Assembly: GCA_020634875.1 (NCBI GenBank)
Contig: JACKAX010000007.1
Span: 88,086-152,085 of the forward strand
Length of the DNA: 64,000 nt
Source of the DNA: Anaerolineales bacterium
Lineage (GTDB): Bacteria > Chloroflexota > Anaerolineae > Anaerolineales > JABWBV01
Direction of reading: 5' to 3'
The position numbers and the translations under genes were made by a program. Shown piece after piece: positions 7,755 through 15,618 of this stretch (the stretch's first letter is position 1; each line of letters opens with the position of its first letter). The notes beneath the pieces were generated by a model, which had not been told where the DNA came from, did no database searches, and saw only the letters and a list, made by a program, of their open reading frames with translations.

Positions 7755-8282
7755 ATGCCCCACATTTCCAAACCCCAACCCGGTGAATACGCACCCTACG
7801 CCATCATGTACATTGACCTGCTTCCCGATGACGGGCAGGTGTTGACGCATCTCCGCGAAAATCTAGATGTGACGAAGGCGTTCATCCGCTCGTTTCCTGC
7901 GGAAAAGCTTGCGACCCCCTGCGCGCCCCGCGAGTGGACGATTAAGGAAATCCTCGTACATGTCAGTGATTCGGAGCGGATTTTTGCGTACCGTGCGCTG
8001 CGAATTGCGCGAGGTGATTCTACGCCGTTGTCCGGGTTTGAGCAGGATGATTATGTGCCGAAGGCCAGAGCAAATGAGCGGGATATTGATAACATTTTGG
8101 AAGAGTACACGGCAGTACGGATGGCAACGTGTACGTTGCTGGAGAGTTTTGAGGAGGAGATTTTCATGCGTGCGGGGACTGCATCGGAAAACCGGGTGAG
8201 TGTACGTGGGTTGGCGTATATCATCGCGGGACATGAGCTGCATCATGTTCAGAGTATTCGGGAAAATTATGGAGGGGGATAG
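7755..8282 (+). CDS. DinB-like four-helix metal-binding protein
   Basis: 175 residues starting at the ATG preceded by AAGGAGTCCCC. It matches the DinB_2/DUF664 superfamily of four-helix bundles that bind a divalent metal through three histidines. Candidate ligands are the His of REWTIKEILVHVSDSE and the two His of IIAGHELHHVQSIRENYG near the C-terminus. Relatives include bacillithiol/mycothiol-dependent transferases and uncharacterised damage-inducible proteins, so the substrate cannot be named. The next gene, a methyltransferase, follows in the same direction after 42 nt and may be cotranscribed. Confidence 0.85.
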   Translation: MPHISKPQPGEYAPYAIMYIDLLPDDGQVLTHLRENLDVTKAFIRSFPAEKLATPCAPREWTIKEILVHVSDSERIFAYRALRIARGDSTPLSGFEQDDYVPKARANERDIDNILEEYTAVRMATCTLLESFEEEIFMRAGTASENRVSVRGLAYIIAGHELHHVQSIRENYGGG

Positions 8283-8324
8283 AACGCGGATTTGACGGAT
8301 TTCCGCGCATATTTTGAGGAGCGT

Positions 8325-8951
8325 ATGAAAAACCCAAAACAAACTGTCCAACAAGGCTATGACCAAATCGCGGAAACCTACCGAGACTGGGCGCAAACCG
8401 TCCGGGTGGGGGAACGCGAAAAATTCACGCACTATCTGCTTGATCACCTCCCACAGGGGGCGAACATCCTTGAACTGGGTTGCGGCGCGGGCAAACCGAC
8501 TACGCAACATCTGGCGGTGCGCTTCAAAGTGACCGGGGTAGATATTTCCGCGAAACAAATTCAATTAGCCCGCAGAAATGTCCCCGGAATGCGGTTCATC
8601 CAGAGTGACATGGGCAAACTGGATTTTCCGCCCAATAGTTTTGCGGGGGTATGCGCGTTTTACGTCTTCAATCACTTTCCCCGCGAGGAACTGCCGGAGA
8701 TGTTGGGGAAGATTGCGCGTTGGCTCCAATCGGGCGGGTTGTTCGTCGCCAGTTTTGGGGTTTCGGATGAGGCTGAGTTTTTTGATGAGGATTGGCTCGG
8801 CGCACCGACGTTTTGGAGCAGTTTTCCCCCGGAGAAGACGCGTAAGTTGGTGGAGAATGCGGGTTTGGAAATTGTTTCTGCCGAGTTGGAGACGGATAAT
8901 GAATTCGGTGATCCGGTGACGTTTTTGTGGGTCGTGGCGAAGAAAGAATAG
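8325..8951 (+). CDS. Class I SAM-dependent methyltransferase
   Basis: 208 residues from the ATG at 8325, chosen because GAGGAG lies 5 nt upstream; an in-frame ATG at 8292 would add 11 residues. It has the Rossmann-type methyltransferase fold: motif I ILELGCGAGKPTTQHLA, motif II GVDISAKQIQLAR, and an acidic/aromatic motif IV region (FPPNSFAGVCAFYVFNHFP). Similar proteins methylate small molecules such as quinones or drugs. Nothing in the sequence fixes the substrate. The acidic loop DEAEFFDEDWLGAPTFWSSFPPEK is typical of the methyltransferase_25/UbiE-like group. Confidence 0.88.
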   Translation: MKNPKQTVQQGYDQIAETYRDWAQTVRVGEREKFTHYLLDHLPQGANILELGCGAGKPTTQHLAVRFKVTGVDISAKQIQLARRNVPGMRFIQSDMGKLDFPPNSFAGVCAFYVFNHFPREELPEMLGKIARWLQSGGLFVASFGVSDEAEFFDEDWLGAPTFWSSFPPEKTRKLVENAGLEIVSAELETDNEFGDPVTFLWVVAKKE

Positions 8952-9015
8952 AACGCGGATAGGGCAAATTAGGCGAATTTACGCGGATTTTTTTAGAATC
9001 AGTGAACTCAGTGAT

Positions 9016-10056
9016 CTATTTCCCCGTCAACGCCACCGTCACCTCATCTCGATTGTGAAACAACTGGCGCGCGCCGATTATCGAATACCCACTCCCCAAA
9101 ATCCTTAACGCCGCACGAGCCACATCCCCCATCCCTTTTTCCGGTAATTTAAGCGTTATGATGCCGAAGCCTTTGGGCTTGAGATATTGCGCGGCCATCA
9201 GCATCACGCGGGCGGAGTCGCGAGCGTCCATTCGCATGTCGTTGAGGATCACGTCAAAGGTTTCGCGGGTGGGGAGGTAGTTTTCGACCGTGGTGCGGAT
9301 GTGGGTGACGTTGGGGAGCACCGATGTCTTCATCGGCGGTTCCACGCGGGGGTCGAGTTCGGCGGGGTCAACGGCGATGACGCGGAGGGGGTGGGCGGCG
9401 AGGAGACGGGTCCATCCGCCGGGGGCCGCGCCCATGTCGAGGGCGACGCCGGTAGGGGGGAGTTGGAGGTCGAAGGTTTCGAGGGCTTCGAGAAGTTTAA
9501 ATTCAGCGCGGCTGATTTGACCGGGTTCGCGTTTGAAACGGCGTTCGCCGCCCGCCCAATCACTGAGGTTTTCGCGGGCGAGGGAGAGGCCGAGGAAGGC
9601 TTCGGTGGGCGTGAGCGTGACGGAGAGAATTTGATCGGGGTGTTGCACGTCGAGGGGCGCGCCCCATTCGCCGAGGATGGTGGCAAGGCGGTTGTTTACG
9701 TCAAAGCGGGAATAGGGCCACTTGCCCTCGCCGAGGGTGCGGGTTTGAACGGAGTAGGTGCGGGTGTTATCGAGATCGAGGAGGAAGGTGCGGGTGTGGT
9801 GGGCAAGGATTTCCAAGTCGTCGGGGGCGAGTTCGAGGGGGAAGGTGATGGGGGCGGGGCAGAGGTGGCGGAGGAAGATCGGGGGGTGGGCATTCAGCCC
9901 AGCTACGAGATCGCGCCAGGTGCCTTTTGCCTGGGCCAGTCCCACACCGGGGATGATCCAGCGTACCGCGCGGGTCCCAGGAAGGGCAGTTTGGAGTTCG
10001 GATAAGGCTAAATCAACAGCGTTCGGTTGGGCGGTGAAGAGGATCGGGGTGGTCAT
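9016..10056 (-). CDS. RlmM/FtsJ-type RNA 2'-O-ribose methyltransferase
   Basis: 346 residues. The C-terminal half carries the RrmJ/FtsJ fold: the SAM loop LDMGAAPGGWTRLLA and the catalytic tetrad K-D-K-E, visible as K in SRAEFKLLEA, D in ILNDMRMDA, K in ITLKLPEK and E in NRDEVTVAL. The N-terminal half (about 1-170) is consistent with a THUMP-like RNA-binding region, as in RlmM, which makes the 2'-O-methyl of a cytidine in 23S rRNA domain V. It is therefore probably an rRNA 2'-O-methyltransferase, though the target is inferred. Stand-alone, ending close to a short intergenic stretch next to the convergent methyltransferase gene. Confidence 0.82.
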   Translation of the reverse strand: MTTPILFTAQPNAVDLALSELQTALPGTRAVRWIIPGVGLAQAKGTWRDLVAGLNAHPPIFLRHLCPAPITFPLELAPDDLEILAHHTRTFLLDLDNTRTYSVQTRTLGEGKWPYSRFDVNNRLATILGEWGAPLDVQHPDQILSVTLTPTEAFLGLSLARENLSDWAGGERRFKREPGQISRAEFKLLEALETFDLQLPPTGVALDMGAAPGGWTRLLAAHPLRVIAVDPAELDPRVEPPMKTSVLPNVTHIRTTVENYLPTRETFDVILNDMRMDARDSARVMLMAAQYLKPKGFGIITLKLPEKGMGDVARAALRILGSGYSIIGARQLFHNRDEVTVALTGK

Positions 10057-10080
10057 AAAAGCTATTTTCCCACAAAAACA

Positions 10081-10108
10081 AAGACCCTGGCGAAATTGCC
10101 AGGGTCTT
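10081..10108. terminator. Hairpin between the FtsJ-like and DUF1232 genes
   Basis: AAGACCCTGGC and GCCAGGGTCTT form a perfect 11-bp stem. It would terminate the DUF1232 gene on the minus strand. Confidence 0.7.
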
Positions 10109-10126
10109 GCGTTCTACGTTTTACGT

Positions 10127-10483
10127 TCAATCGAGGTCCTTATATTCCGTGTCAATGATCACGTCCTCGCCATCATTTTTTTTGTCGTGCCATTCACCAG
10201 GAAAAGTATGTTTGATGGTATCGAGGTGTTCTTTGACGATTTCGGGAGGGCAAAGTTCAACGAAGGCGGCAGTCCCGAGCCAGATAATCATGGCATCATC
10301 GAACGGACCGGGAACAAGGTCGGGGCTGATCAGGTAAACCAGGGTACCGACGGGAAGGAGTTTGATGAGGGGGTTGATGCGCCGGTCGGCCATCAGGCGC
10401 ACGATAAGTTTGAGTTGGTTGCTGATGCCGTTGAAAAGCCCCCCGGGGTTGGAAAGGTCGCGGGATTTTTTTTCGTTTGTCAT
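10127..10483 (-). CDS. DUF1232 (YkvA) family membrane-associated protein
   Basis: 118 residues. The centre carries the DUF1232 signature INPLIKLLPVGTLVYLISPDLVPGPFDDAM, a short helical segment with the family's SPxDLxP core, followed by a second hydrophobic helix (IIWLGTAAFVELC). The C-terminus is charged. The family is widespread, with no established biochemical role. The protein is likely membrane-attached by one or two short helices. No Shine-Dalgarno is evident before the ATG. Confidence 0.88.
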   Translation of the reverse strand: MTNEKKSRDLSNPGGLFNGISNQLKLIVRLMADRRINPLIKLLPVGTLVYLISPDLVPGPFDDAMIIWLGTAAFVELCPPEIVKEHLDTIKHTFPGEWHDKKNDGEDVIIDTEYKDLD

Positions 10484-10741
10484 AATTTAGGACACGGTAA
10501 ATTAATTTTTGACCAGTTTACAAATGTATAAAACTTTAAGAGACTTCATAACAAATTATTTTGGGTATGTGGACATTATACTATACGGGTGGGGAGGGGT
10601 TGAGTTGCAAGCGCAATTTTTGGGAAGCCCGCATTCCTGGGAAGTTTTTTCATTTCCCCACCTTAAGGTTTGGTGAAAGGATGAACATGTAGTAAGCCCG
10701 GACAGTATTCACGAGTGAAAGCATATTTTTTGGAGGCCTTC

Positions 10742-11143
10742 ATGTTATCTTTTCGCCGTTTATCAATCGCTATCTTTTTCCTGTCTTTGGGGCTGCTCGC
10801 CGGGTGTATGGGGACAAATGAGGAATTTATTCAAGGAGAGTGGCAATTTAATGACCCCCATTTTCATAATTTTAATCAGCCCCGCATGATCTCCATCTGG
10901 ACGTTTGATCGCGGGTACTTTTACTATGCCGTCTGCTGTTACGATGTGAATACCGAGGTACATGGAAACTACGAGATTGTCAAAGACGAAGAGAATGTGC
11001 TGATTTTAGATTTATACAACATTGAAGGCGAAGGGATGCGGGGTAGCAGCCAGGTACGCATTGAAATTAATTCGCCAGATGATACCTTGCAGATTTACAC
11101 CAGCGGCCCCTACGAACGCATGACGCCTAAATACGATAACTGA
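10742..11143 (+). CDS. Small lipoprotein of unknown function
   Basis: 133 residues from the ATG at 10742, which has GGAGG 5 nt upstream; an in-frame ATG at 10715 lacks this. The signal sequence (FRRLSIAIFFLSLG) ends in a lipobox LLAGC, so the Cys would be lipidated and the protein anchored outside the membrane. The mature part begins MGTNEEFIQGEWQFND and is compatible with a small beta-barrel of the lipocalin-like 'G-x-W' kind (GEWQF, then WTFDRGYFYY). I do not recognise the family. It lies just upstream of a leaderless thioesterase gene. Confidence 0.8.
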   Translation: MLSFRRLSIAIFFLSLGLLAGCMGTNEEFIQGEWQFNDPHFHNFNQPRMISIWTFDRGYFYYAVCCYDVNTEVHGNYEIVKDEENVLILDLYNIEGEGMRGSSQVRIEINSPDDTLQIYTSGPYERMTPKYDN

Positions 11144-11166
11144 GCATTCGGGGTAAAATGCCCCCC

Positions 11167-12054
11167 ATGCCCCTCACTCACACCGCAACCTTCCCCATCC
11201 GCTTTTACGAATGTGACGTTCACCGCCACGTCAATAACGCTAACTACCTCCGTTATATGCAGGAGGCGGCCTTTGCCGCCTCTGCCGCCGCGGGGTACGA
11301 CTTCGCCCGATACGACGCCCTCGGCCAATCATGGCTCATCCGCGAGACGCAAATCGAATTTCTCGCCCCGCTCGTGTACGGTGACACGCTGACCATCAAA
11401 ACCTGGGTAGATGATTTCCGCCGGGTGCGCTCGCGGCGGATGTACGAATTTTACAAAAACGAAACCCCCGCGCCGATTGCCCGTGCCCATACGGATTGGG
11501 TGTACCTGGAAACTGCCACCTCCCGTCCGGTCGCCATTCCCGATCATCTGAAAACCGCCTTCTTCCCCGAAGGCATACCGCCCAGCCTCCCCACCCAAGA
11601 GGGCAAACGCGCCCCGTTCCCGGAACCCCCGCCCGCGCCGCCCGGCACGTTCACCGCCACGCGCCGCGTCGAATGGCGCGACATTGATGGCGTGGGACAT
11701 GTGAACAACGCCGTATATTTGTCCTTTATCGAAGATGCGGGAATTCAAGTGGGAATAGCGTATGGTTGGCCTATGCAACGCATGGCAGACGCAGGCTTTG
11801 CAATCATCCCCCGCCAGCACCGGATCGAATATCTGCAACCCGCCCTGTTAGATGATGAACTGGAAATTCGTACCTGGGTCTCCAACGGACGCCGTTCCAC
11901 CGCCACACGCCACTACCTCATTCATCGTGCCCGCGATGGCGCTTTGCTTGCGCGGGTCAACACACTGTATGTGTGGGTCAGCACCGAGACTTTCTCCCCC
12001 ATTCGGATTCCAGCAGATTTTTGGAAAGATTTTGGGCCAAACATTGTGGCGTGA
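11167..12054 (+). CDS. Tandem hot-dog acyl-CoA/ACP thioesterase
   Basis: About 295 residues with two 4HBT hot-dog domains in tandem. Domain 1 carries YECDVHRHVNNANYLRYMQEA and domain 2 WRDIDGVGHVNNAVYLSFIEDA. Each has the Asp-x-x-x-His-Val-Asn-Asn active-site pattern of acyl thioesterases. Double hot-dog enzymes of this type (FatA/FatB-like) hydrolyse fatty acyl-ACP or acyl-CoA thioesters in the cytoplasm. The domains are joined by a Pro-rich linker (PFPEPPPAPPGTF). The start at 11167 is preferred to the ATG at 11158 because TAAAAT (11153-11158) lies 8 nt before it, giving a leaderless transcript. Confidence 0.88.
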   Translation: MPLTHTATFPIRFYECDVHRHVNNANYLRYMQEAAFAASAAAGYDFARYDALGQSWLIRETQIEFLAPLVYGDTLTIKTWVDDFRRVRSRRMYEFYKNETPAPIARAHTDWVYLETATSRPVAIPDHLKTAFFPEGIPPSLPTQEGKRAPFPEPPPAPPGTFTATRRVEWRDIDGVGHVNNAVYLSFIEDAGIQVGIAYGWPMQRMADAGFAIIPRQHRIEYLQPALLDDELEIRTWVSNGRRSTATRHYLIHRARDGALLARVNTLYVWVSTETFSPIRIPADFWKDFGPNIVA

Positions 12055-12113
12055 CAATCCCCCAATACCCACAAACCCCCACCTTTTCCCCTTATCTCCT
12101 TTTCTCCCCCACC

Positions 12114-12542
12114 CTATCCCCCCTCCACCCACACCCCTCGCGCCAACTCCTCCTCCAACGCCAACTCCACAAAATCCACCTGCACCACCGTCACCGGATG
12201 ATGTTGCACCACGCGCACCGGGTAGCCTTGCACTAACCCGTATGCCTGCAAATGCGCCAGCCGCGCGGGGGACAAACCCGGCGCAAACCCGGCCACTTTG
12301 GTTTCTTCCCCCGGTTTCACATCGGCTAATGTCCGGTTCGTAGTGGCGGCTTCAGCTACTTTCTTGGGAAACAACGCAGAAAACATCTTCACCAATTTAG
12401 ATTGTTCAGGATTAATCGTGGAATACCCACAATTGGGACAGCACACCGTCGCACAGCCTCCGTGCAGGGCACACGTCCCACACGCGGGGTTCGTGGCCGG
12501 ATCGAATTCCGTGCCACATATCGTACATTTCATCATCGTCAT
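12114..12542 (-). CDS. feoA: FeoA-domain protein with N-terminal Cys-rich zinc-ribbon-like region
   Basis: 142 residues. The first 45 hold ten cysteines in pairs (KCTICG, CGTCALHGGCATVCCPNCGYS), a likely zinc or Fe-S binding module. Residues 70-140 form the SH3-like FeoA fold (TLADVKPGEETKVAGF...QAYGLVQGYPVRVVQ). FeoA is the small cytoplasmic partner of the ferrous iron transporter FeoB. The start is assigned at 12542 because its ATG overlaps the stop of feoB (ATGA), implying translational coupling. The Cys-rich N-terminal addition is not part of ordinary FeoA and might sense iron or redox state (inference). Confidence 0.87.
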   Translation of the reverse strand: MTMMKCTICGTEFDPATNPACGTCALHGGCATVCCPNCGYSTINPEQSKLVKMFSALFPKKVAEAATTNRTLADVKPGEETKVAGFAPGLSPARLAHLQAYGLVQGYPVRVVQHHPVTVVQVDFVELALEEELARGVWVEGG

Positions 12543-14521
12543 ACCCCCCACCCGACCAACAATAGCAGCCGGTACAACAGCCCGCCGATCAAAAATGCCA
12601 CCGGGAAAATCAACGCCACCATCCCCGCCGCGACCCGGTTACTGTGTTCTTTTGCAATGACCAGCACGCTCGCCACACAGGGTACAAACAGCGTCACCGT
12701 GACCATCGCGACCACCACTTGCAACGGGGTCAACAGCCCTTGAGACTGCATCACAAACAAGCCCGTGGCCCCAAAATCTCGCCGGAGAAAGCCCATCAAA
12801 AATGCCGAACTTGCCTCGGCGGGTAGCCCCAGCCACTGCACGACCAACGGCTCCATCGCCCGGCTCAGGGCATCCAATACCCCCAACTTATCCAGCCCAA
12901 ACATCACCGCCGCGCCGATCAAAAACAGGGGCACCACCTCTTTCAGGTACCACTCCAACCGCGCCAGGGTCTTGACCACTACGTTCGTCAACACCGGCAA
13001 CCGCATCGGGGGCAGTTCCACGAGTAGGGCCGAGCGTTCGCCGGGGGTGAGTTTCGCCGCCAGCCAGCCAACCGCCAGCAAGACCAGCGTCACCACGCCG
13101 CCCCAAATCATCGTCGCCGTCAGCGAAATCCCTGCTAACATCCCCATCACCACCCCCAACTGCGCCGAACATGGAATTGCCAACGCCAGCAACAGCGTAA
13201 CGAGAAACCGATCCCGTTTGCTTTCCAACACCCGCGTGGTCAGCGTCGCCATCGTCACACAGCCCAGGCCCAGCACCATCGGCAGAACCGCTTTCCCGTT
13301 CAGCCCCAGGCTTTGAAACAGCCGATTGCTAAACGCCGCCAACCGGGGCAGGTAGCCGGAGTCTTCCAGCACGCCAAACGCCAGGAAAAACGTCGTTACG
13401 ATGGGCAAAATCAAGGCGAAGGCGTAAGTCATCCCCATCGTCCACAGGCCATATTCACCCACAAGAAAATCTACCAAAAACGGGACAGGGACGTGGCGGG
13501 TAATCCATCCTGTGACCAACGGGTTGATCACGTTCCCAAAAAGCCGTTCCTCAAACAACCCGACCAACGTCCCGGCCCCGAATACCCCTACAAACCAATA
13601 CAGCCCATATAACGCCCCCGCCAGCACCACCCATCCCCAAACCGGATGTGTCGCCCACTTGCCTAGCAACGCGCCCACCCCCACGCCCCCGTGCCCCGTC
13701 TCTTTCACCACCCCCAGCACCAACTGCTCGACGAACTGCAAGCGTGTTTTTTGGATCACAAACGCGAGCGGTTCGACAAACGAACGTTGTAACGCATCCC
13801 GCAAATTGACCAGTTCCCCAAAAATCTTCGCCTCCACGCGTTTTTCCACCCATTCCGCGGTCACCCGATCCCCGCTCATCCAGAACAACCCCATCGCCCG
13901 CGGCGCAATCGGCGTCTCAGGCAGACGCAGGCAGATTTCGGTCAGAGTATGTTCAACTTCGGCGGGATAACTCAGCCGAAATTGGGAGGGCTTGACTCCG
14001 TGCAGGGTCGCTTGTAGGGCAGCCGTCAGTTCGGGAAGCCCCGCCCCGCGCGTTGCCGTGGTCAAAATGACCGGAAACGTAAGCTGTGCGCTTAACCGTG
14101 CCACGTTGACTTCGATCCCCCGCGCGGTCGCTTCATCCATCATATTCAACGCCAAAACGAGCGGACGCCCCATTTCCGCGAGTTGCACGGTGAGCAGCAA
14201 GGTGCGGCGCAGATTTTTGGCATCACCCACTTGTAAAAGGGCTTGCAATGGTTCGTCCAACAGCACACGGGCGGTGACGACTTCGTCTTCCGTGTGTGGG
14301 GGCAGGGTGATGACACCGGGGGTGTCTACAATTTGGGTGTCGGGAAGTTCGCGGGCGGTGCCTCGGGTGAGTTCTACGGTGGTACCCGGATAGTTCGAGA
14401 CGATGACGCGTTGCCCGGTCAACCGTTGAAACAGGGCGGATTTCCCCACGTTCGGGTGGCCGATCAAGGCGATGGCTCCGGTGGCAGAGAGAGAAGCGGA
14501 AGGAGCGGTGTGACAATCCAT
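12539..14521 (-). CDS. feoB: Ferrous iron transporter FeoB
   Basis: 660 residues. The N-terminal G domain shows G1 GHPNVGKS (21-28), a switch region around NYPGTTVE, G3 VDTPGV and G4 NMMD. The membrane part carries two Gate-type segments (PIVTTFFLAFGVLEDSGYLPRLA and VPLFLIGAAVMFG...MGFLRRDFGATGLF) with the invariant VLGLGCVT motif. The start is at 14521, directly after the stop of the DtxR-type regulator with 1 nt between; longer in-frame readings overlap that gene and lack support. The G domain hydrolyses GTP to drive or gate Fe2+ import at the cytoplasmic membrane. Order on the transcript is regulator, feoB, feoA, all coupled. Confidence 0.95.
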   Translation of the reverse strand: MDCHTAPSASLSATGAIALIGHPNVGKSALFQRLTGQRVIVSNYPGTTVELTRGTARELPDTQIVDTPGVITLPPHTEDEVVTARVLLDEPLQALLQVGDAKNLRRTLLLTVQLAEMGRPLVLALNMMDEATARGIEVNVARLSAQLTFPVILTTATRGAGLPELTAALQATLHGVKPSQFRLSYPAEVEHTLTEICLRLPETPIAPRAMGLFWMSGDRVTAEWVEKRVEAKIFGELVNLRDALQRSFVEPLAFVIQKTRLQFVEQLVLGVVKETGHGGVGVGALLGKWATHPVWGWVVLAGALYGLYWFVGVFGAGTLVGLFEERLFGNVINPLVTGWITRHVPVPFLVDFLVGEYGLWTMGMTYAFALILPIVTTFFLAFGVLEDSGYLPRLAAFSNRLFQSLGLNGKAVLPMVLGLGCVTMATLTTRVLESKRDRFLVTLLLALAIPCSAQLGVVMGMLAGISLTATMIWGGVVTLVLLAVGWLAAKLTPGERSALLVELPPMRLPVLTNVVVKTLARLEWYLKEVVPLFLIGAAVMFGLDKLGVLDALSRAMEPLVVQWLGLPAEASSAFLMGFLRRDFGATGLFVMQSQGLLTPLQVVVAMVTVTLFVPCVASVLVIAKEHSNRVAAGMVALIFPVAFLIGGLLYRLLLLVGWGV

Positions 14522-14522
14522 G

Positions 14523-15164
14523 TTAGTTGGGGATTTGGATGAGGATGGTTTGGGCGAGCGCGGCGTCCAGATGAAGCTGGTGCCCGTTGTTGCCAAGAAG
14601 CATCGCGCCTGTGCTACCCGTGCCGAGGACGGTGATTTCTGCGCCCGGAACCAGCCCCTCGGCGGCAAAAAAGTTTTGGGCCGGGGCGGAGCCTTCCAGC
14701 GTGGCGATTTGCGCGGTTTGTCCGGCGGATAACGAGGTGAGGGGTTGGAGGGTGACCGGGGTAGCGTTTCCCGCGGGGATGGGTTTTCCCTGCGGGCTGA
14801 CGGCGGGGTTGCCCAAAAAGTCGGAAAGTTTGTCAGCGACCTCGGTGGGGGTGAGATGTTCCAGGCGGCAGGCGAGGGCGTCGGCTTCTTCGAGGGAAAG
14901 GTGCAGTTTTTCGACGAGAAAGACCTCCCACAGCCGACGATGCCGGAGAACGTGCCACGCGTGCGTCCAGCCCGCCTCGGTGAGGGAGACGCCTTTGTAG
15001 GGTTCGTAGCGTACGAGGTCGGCGTCCGCCAGTTTGCGGATCATCTGGTTGGCGGAGACGGTTTGCACGGCAAGTTGCGCGGCGAGCTGCGAGAGGGGGA
15101 CAGGTCCGTTCGAGTCGCTCAGTCCGGCGATGGTGATGAGGTACATTTCTTCGCTTTCGCTCAT
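14523..15164 (-). CDS. DtxR-family iron-dependent repressor with C-terminal FeoA/SH3 domain
   Basis: 213 residues. It has an N-terminal winged helix (SQLAAQLAVQTVSANQMIRKL), a dimerisation/metal domain and a C-terminal FeoA-like domain (LTSLSAGQTAQIATLEG...). Metal-ligand residues of the DtxR type are visible as C99, E102 and H103 in LACRLEH; Cys at this place fits iron rather than manganese sensing. One oddity is the usual RRHRLWE, which reads RHRRLWE, moving the first-site His by one residue. As the first gene of the feo operon, with a palindrome directly before its ATG, it most likely represses its own operon when Fe2+ is plentiful. Confidence 0.92.
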   Translation of the reverse strand: MSESEEMYLITIAGLSDSNGPVPLSQLAAQLAVQTVSANQMIRKLADADLVRYEPYKGVSLTEAGWTHAWHVLRHRRLWEVFLVEKLHLSLEEADALACRLEHLTPTEVADKLSDFLGNPAVSPQGKPIPAGNATPVTLQPLTSLSAGQTAQIATLEGSAPAQNFFAAEGLVPGAEITVLGTGSTGAMLLGNNGHQLHLDAALAQTILIQIPN

Positions 15165-15167
15165 GGG

Positions 15168-15185
15168 GTTTTGGTCAACCTAAAC
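15168..15185. promoter_or_regulatory. Candidate DtxR-family operator of the feo operon
   Basis: An 18-bp palindrome: arms GTTTTGGT and ACCTAAAC flank a central CA, with 7 of 8 arm positions complementary. Its TTTAGGTT..ACC form resembles DtxR/MDR1-type boxes. It ends 3 nt upstream of the regulator's ATG, so bound repressor would cover the start region. Confidence 0.65.
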
Positions 15186-15531
15186 ATTTTGAGTGGAATT
15201 CTTATGGCGAGCCTTAAGATACTCCGGGAGGGTGAATTTCCAAACGGATAGCTGTCCTAATTTTGGCGGGACATTTGCCCCGTGGATACATTTGGGAACA
15301 CAATTCCGGCAAGCTATCCGCGCCTTCTTTCCATCCGCTCCTAATTTTTGAGTCTCGGATGCAAGAAAGTCACGGATATTTTCGCAAGTCTACGCAATTC
15401 ATCCCATTCTTGGCAACGGTATTACGGCTCTGTGAAAAGTCTAAAATTAATCGTCGGTTTAAAAATATAAAACCGAATTCAAAAAATCCCCACGAAAATT
15501 CAAACGCAAATCAATATTTCAAAACAAACAC
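15186..15531. other. Gene-free stretch between the feo operon and the GNAT/ABC operon
   Basis: I see no credible gene here. The sequence turns strongly A-rich from about 15420 toward the promoter at 15532. This probably holds upstream promoter elements for both divergent operons. Confidence 0.5.
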
Positions 15532-15559
15532 TTGACAAACCAAAAAGATGAAGTAAGAT
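15532..15559 (+). promoter_or_regulatory. Sigma-70-type promoter of the GNAT/ABC operon
   Basis: Consensus -35 TTGACA (15532-15537), a 16-nt spacer and -10 TAAGAT (15554-15559). A second possible -10, TATAAT at 15607-15612, lies 6 nt before the ATG and would give a leaderless form. Confidence 0.7.
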
Positions 15560-15618
15560 ATTGATACTCGCAAGACGAAAAACGAGAAAATCTTGAACTC
15601 GTGTTTTATAATTTTGAC

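Noticed and set aside
8282..8995. Shared phrase AACGCGGAT after two neighbouring genes
   Set aside because: Only the short word and a loose A/T-rich context are shared; too little to call a repeat family from this window.
9187..10005. Long open frame on the plus strand opposite the FtsJ-like gene
   Set aside because: It is a composition shadow: Gly/Glu/Val-rich with no domain motif, while the opposite strand encodes a complete K-D-K-E methyltransferase.
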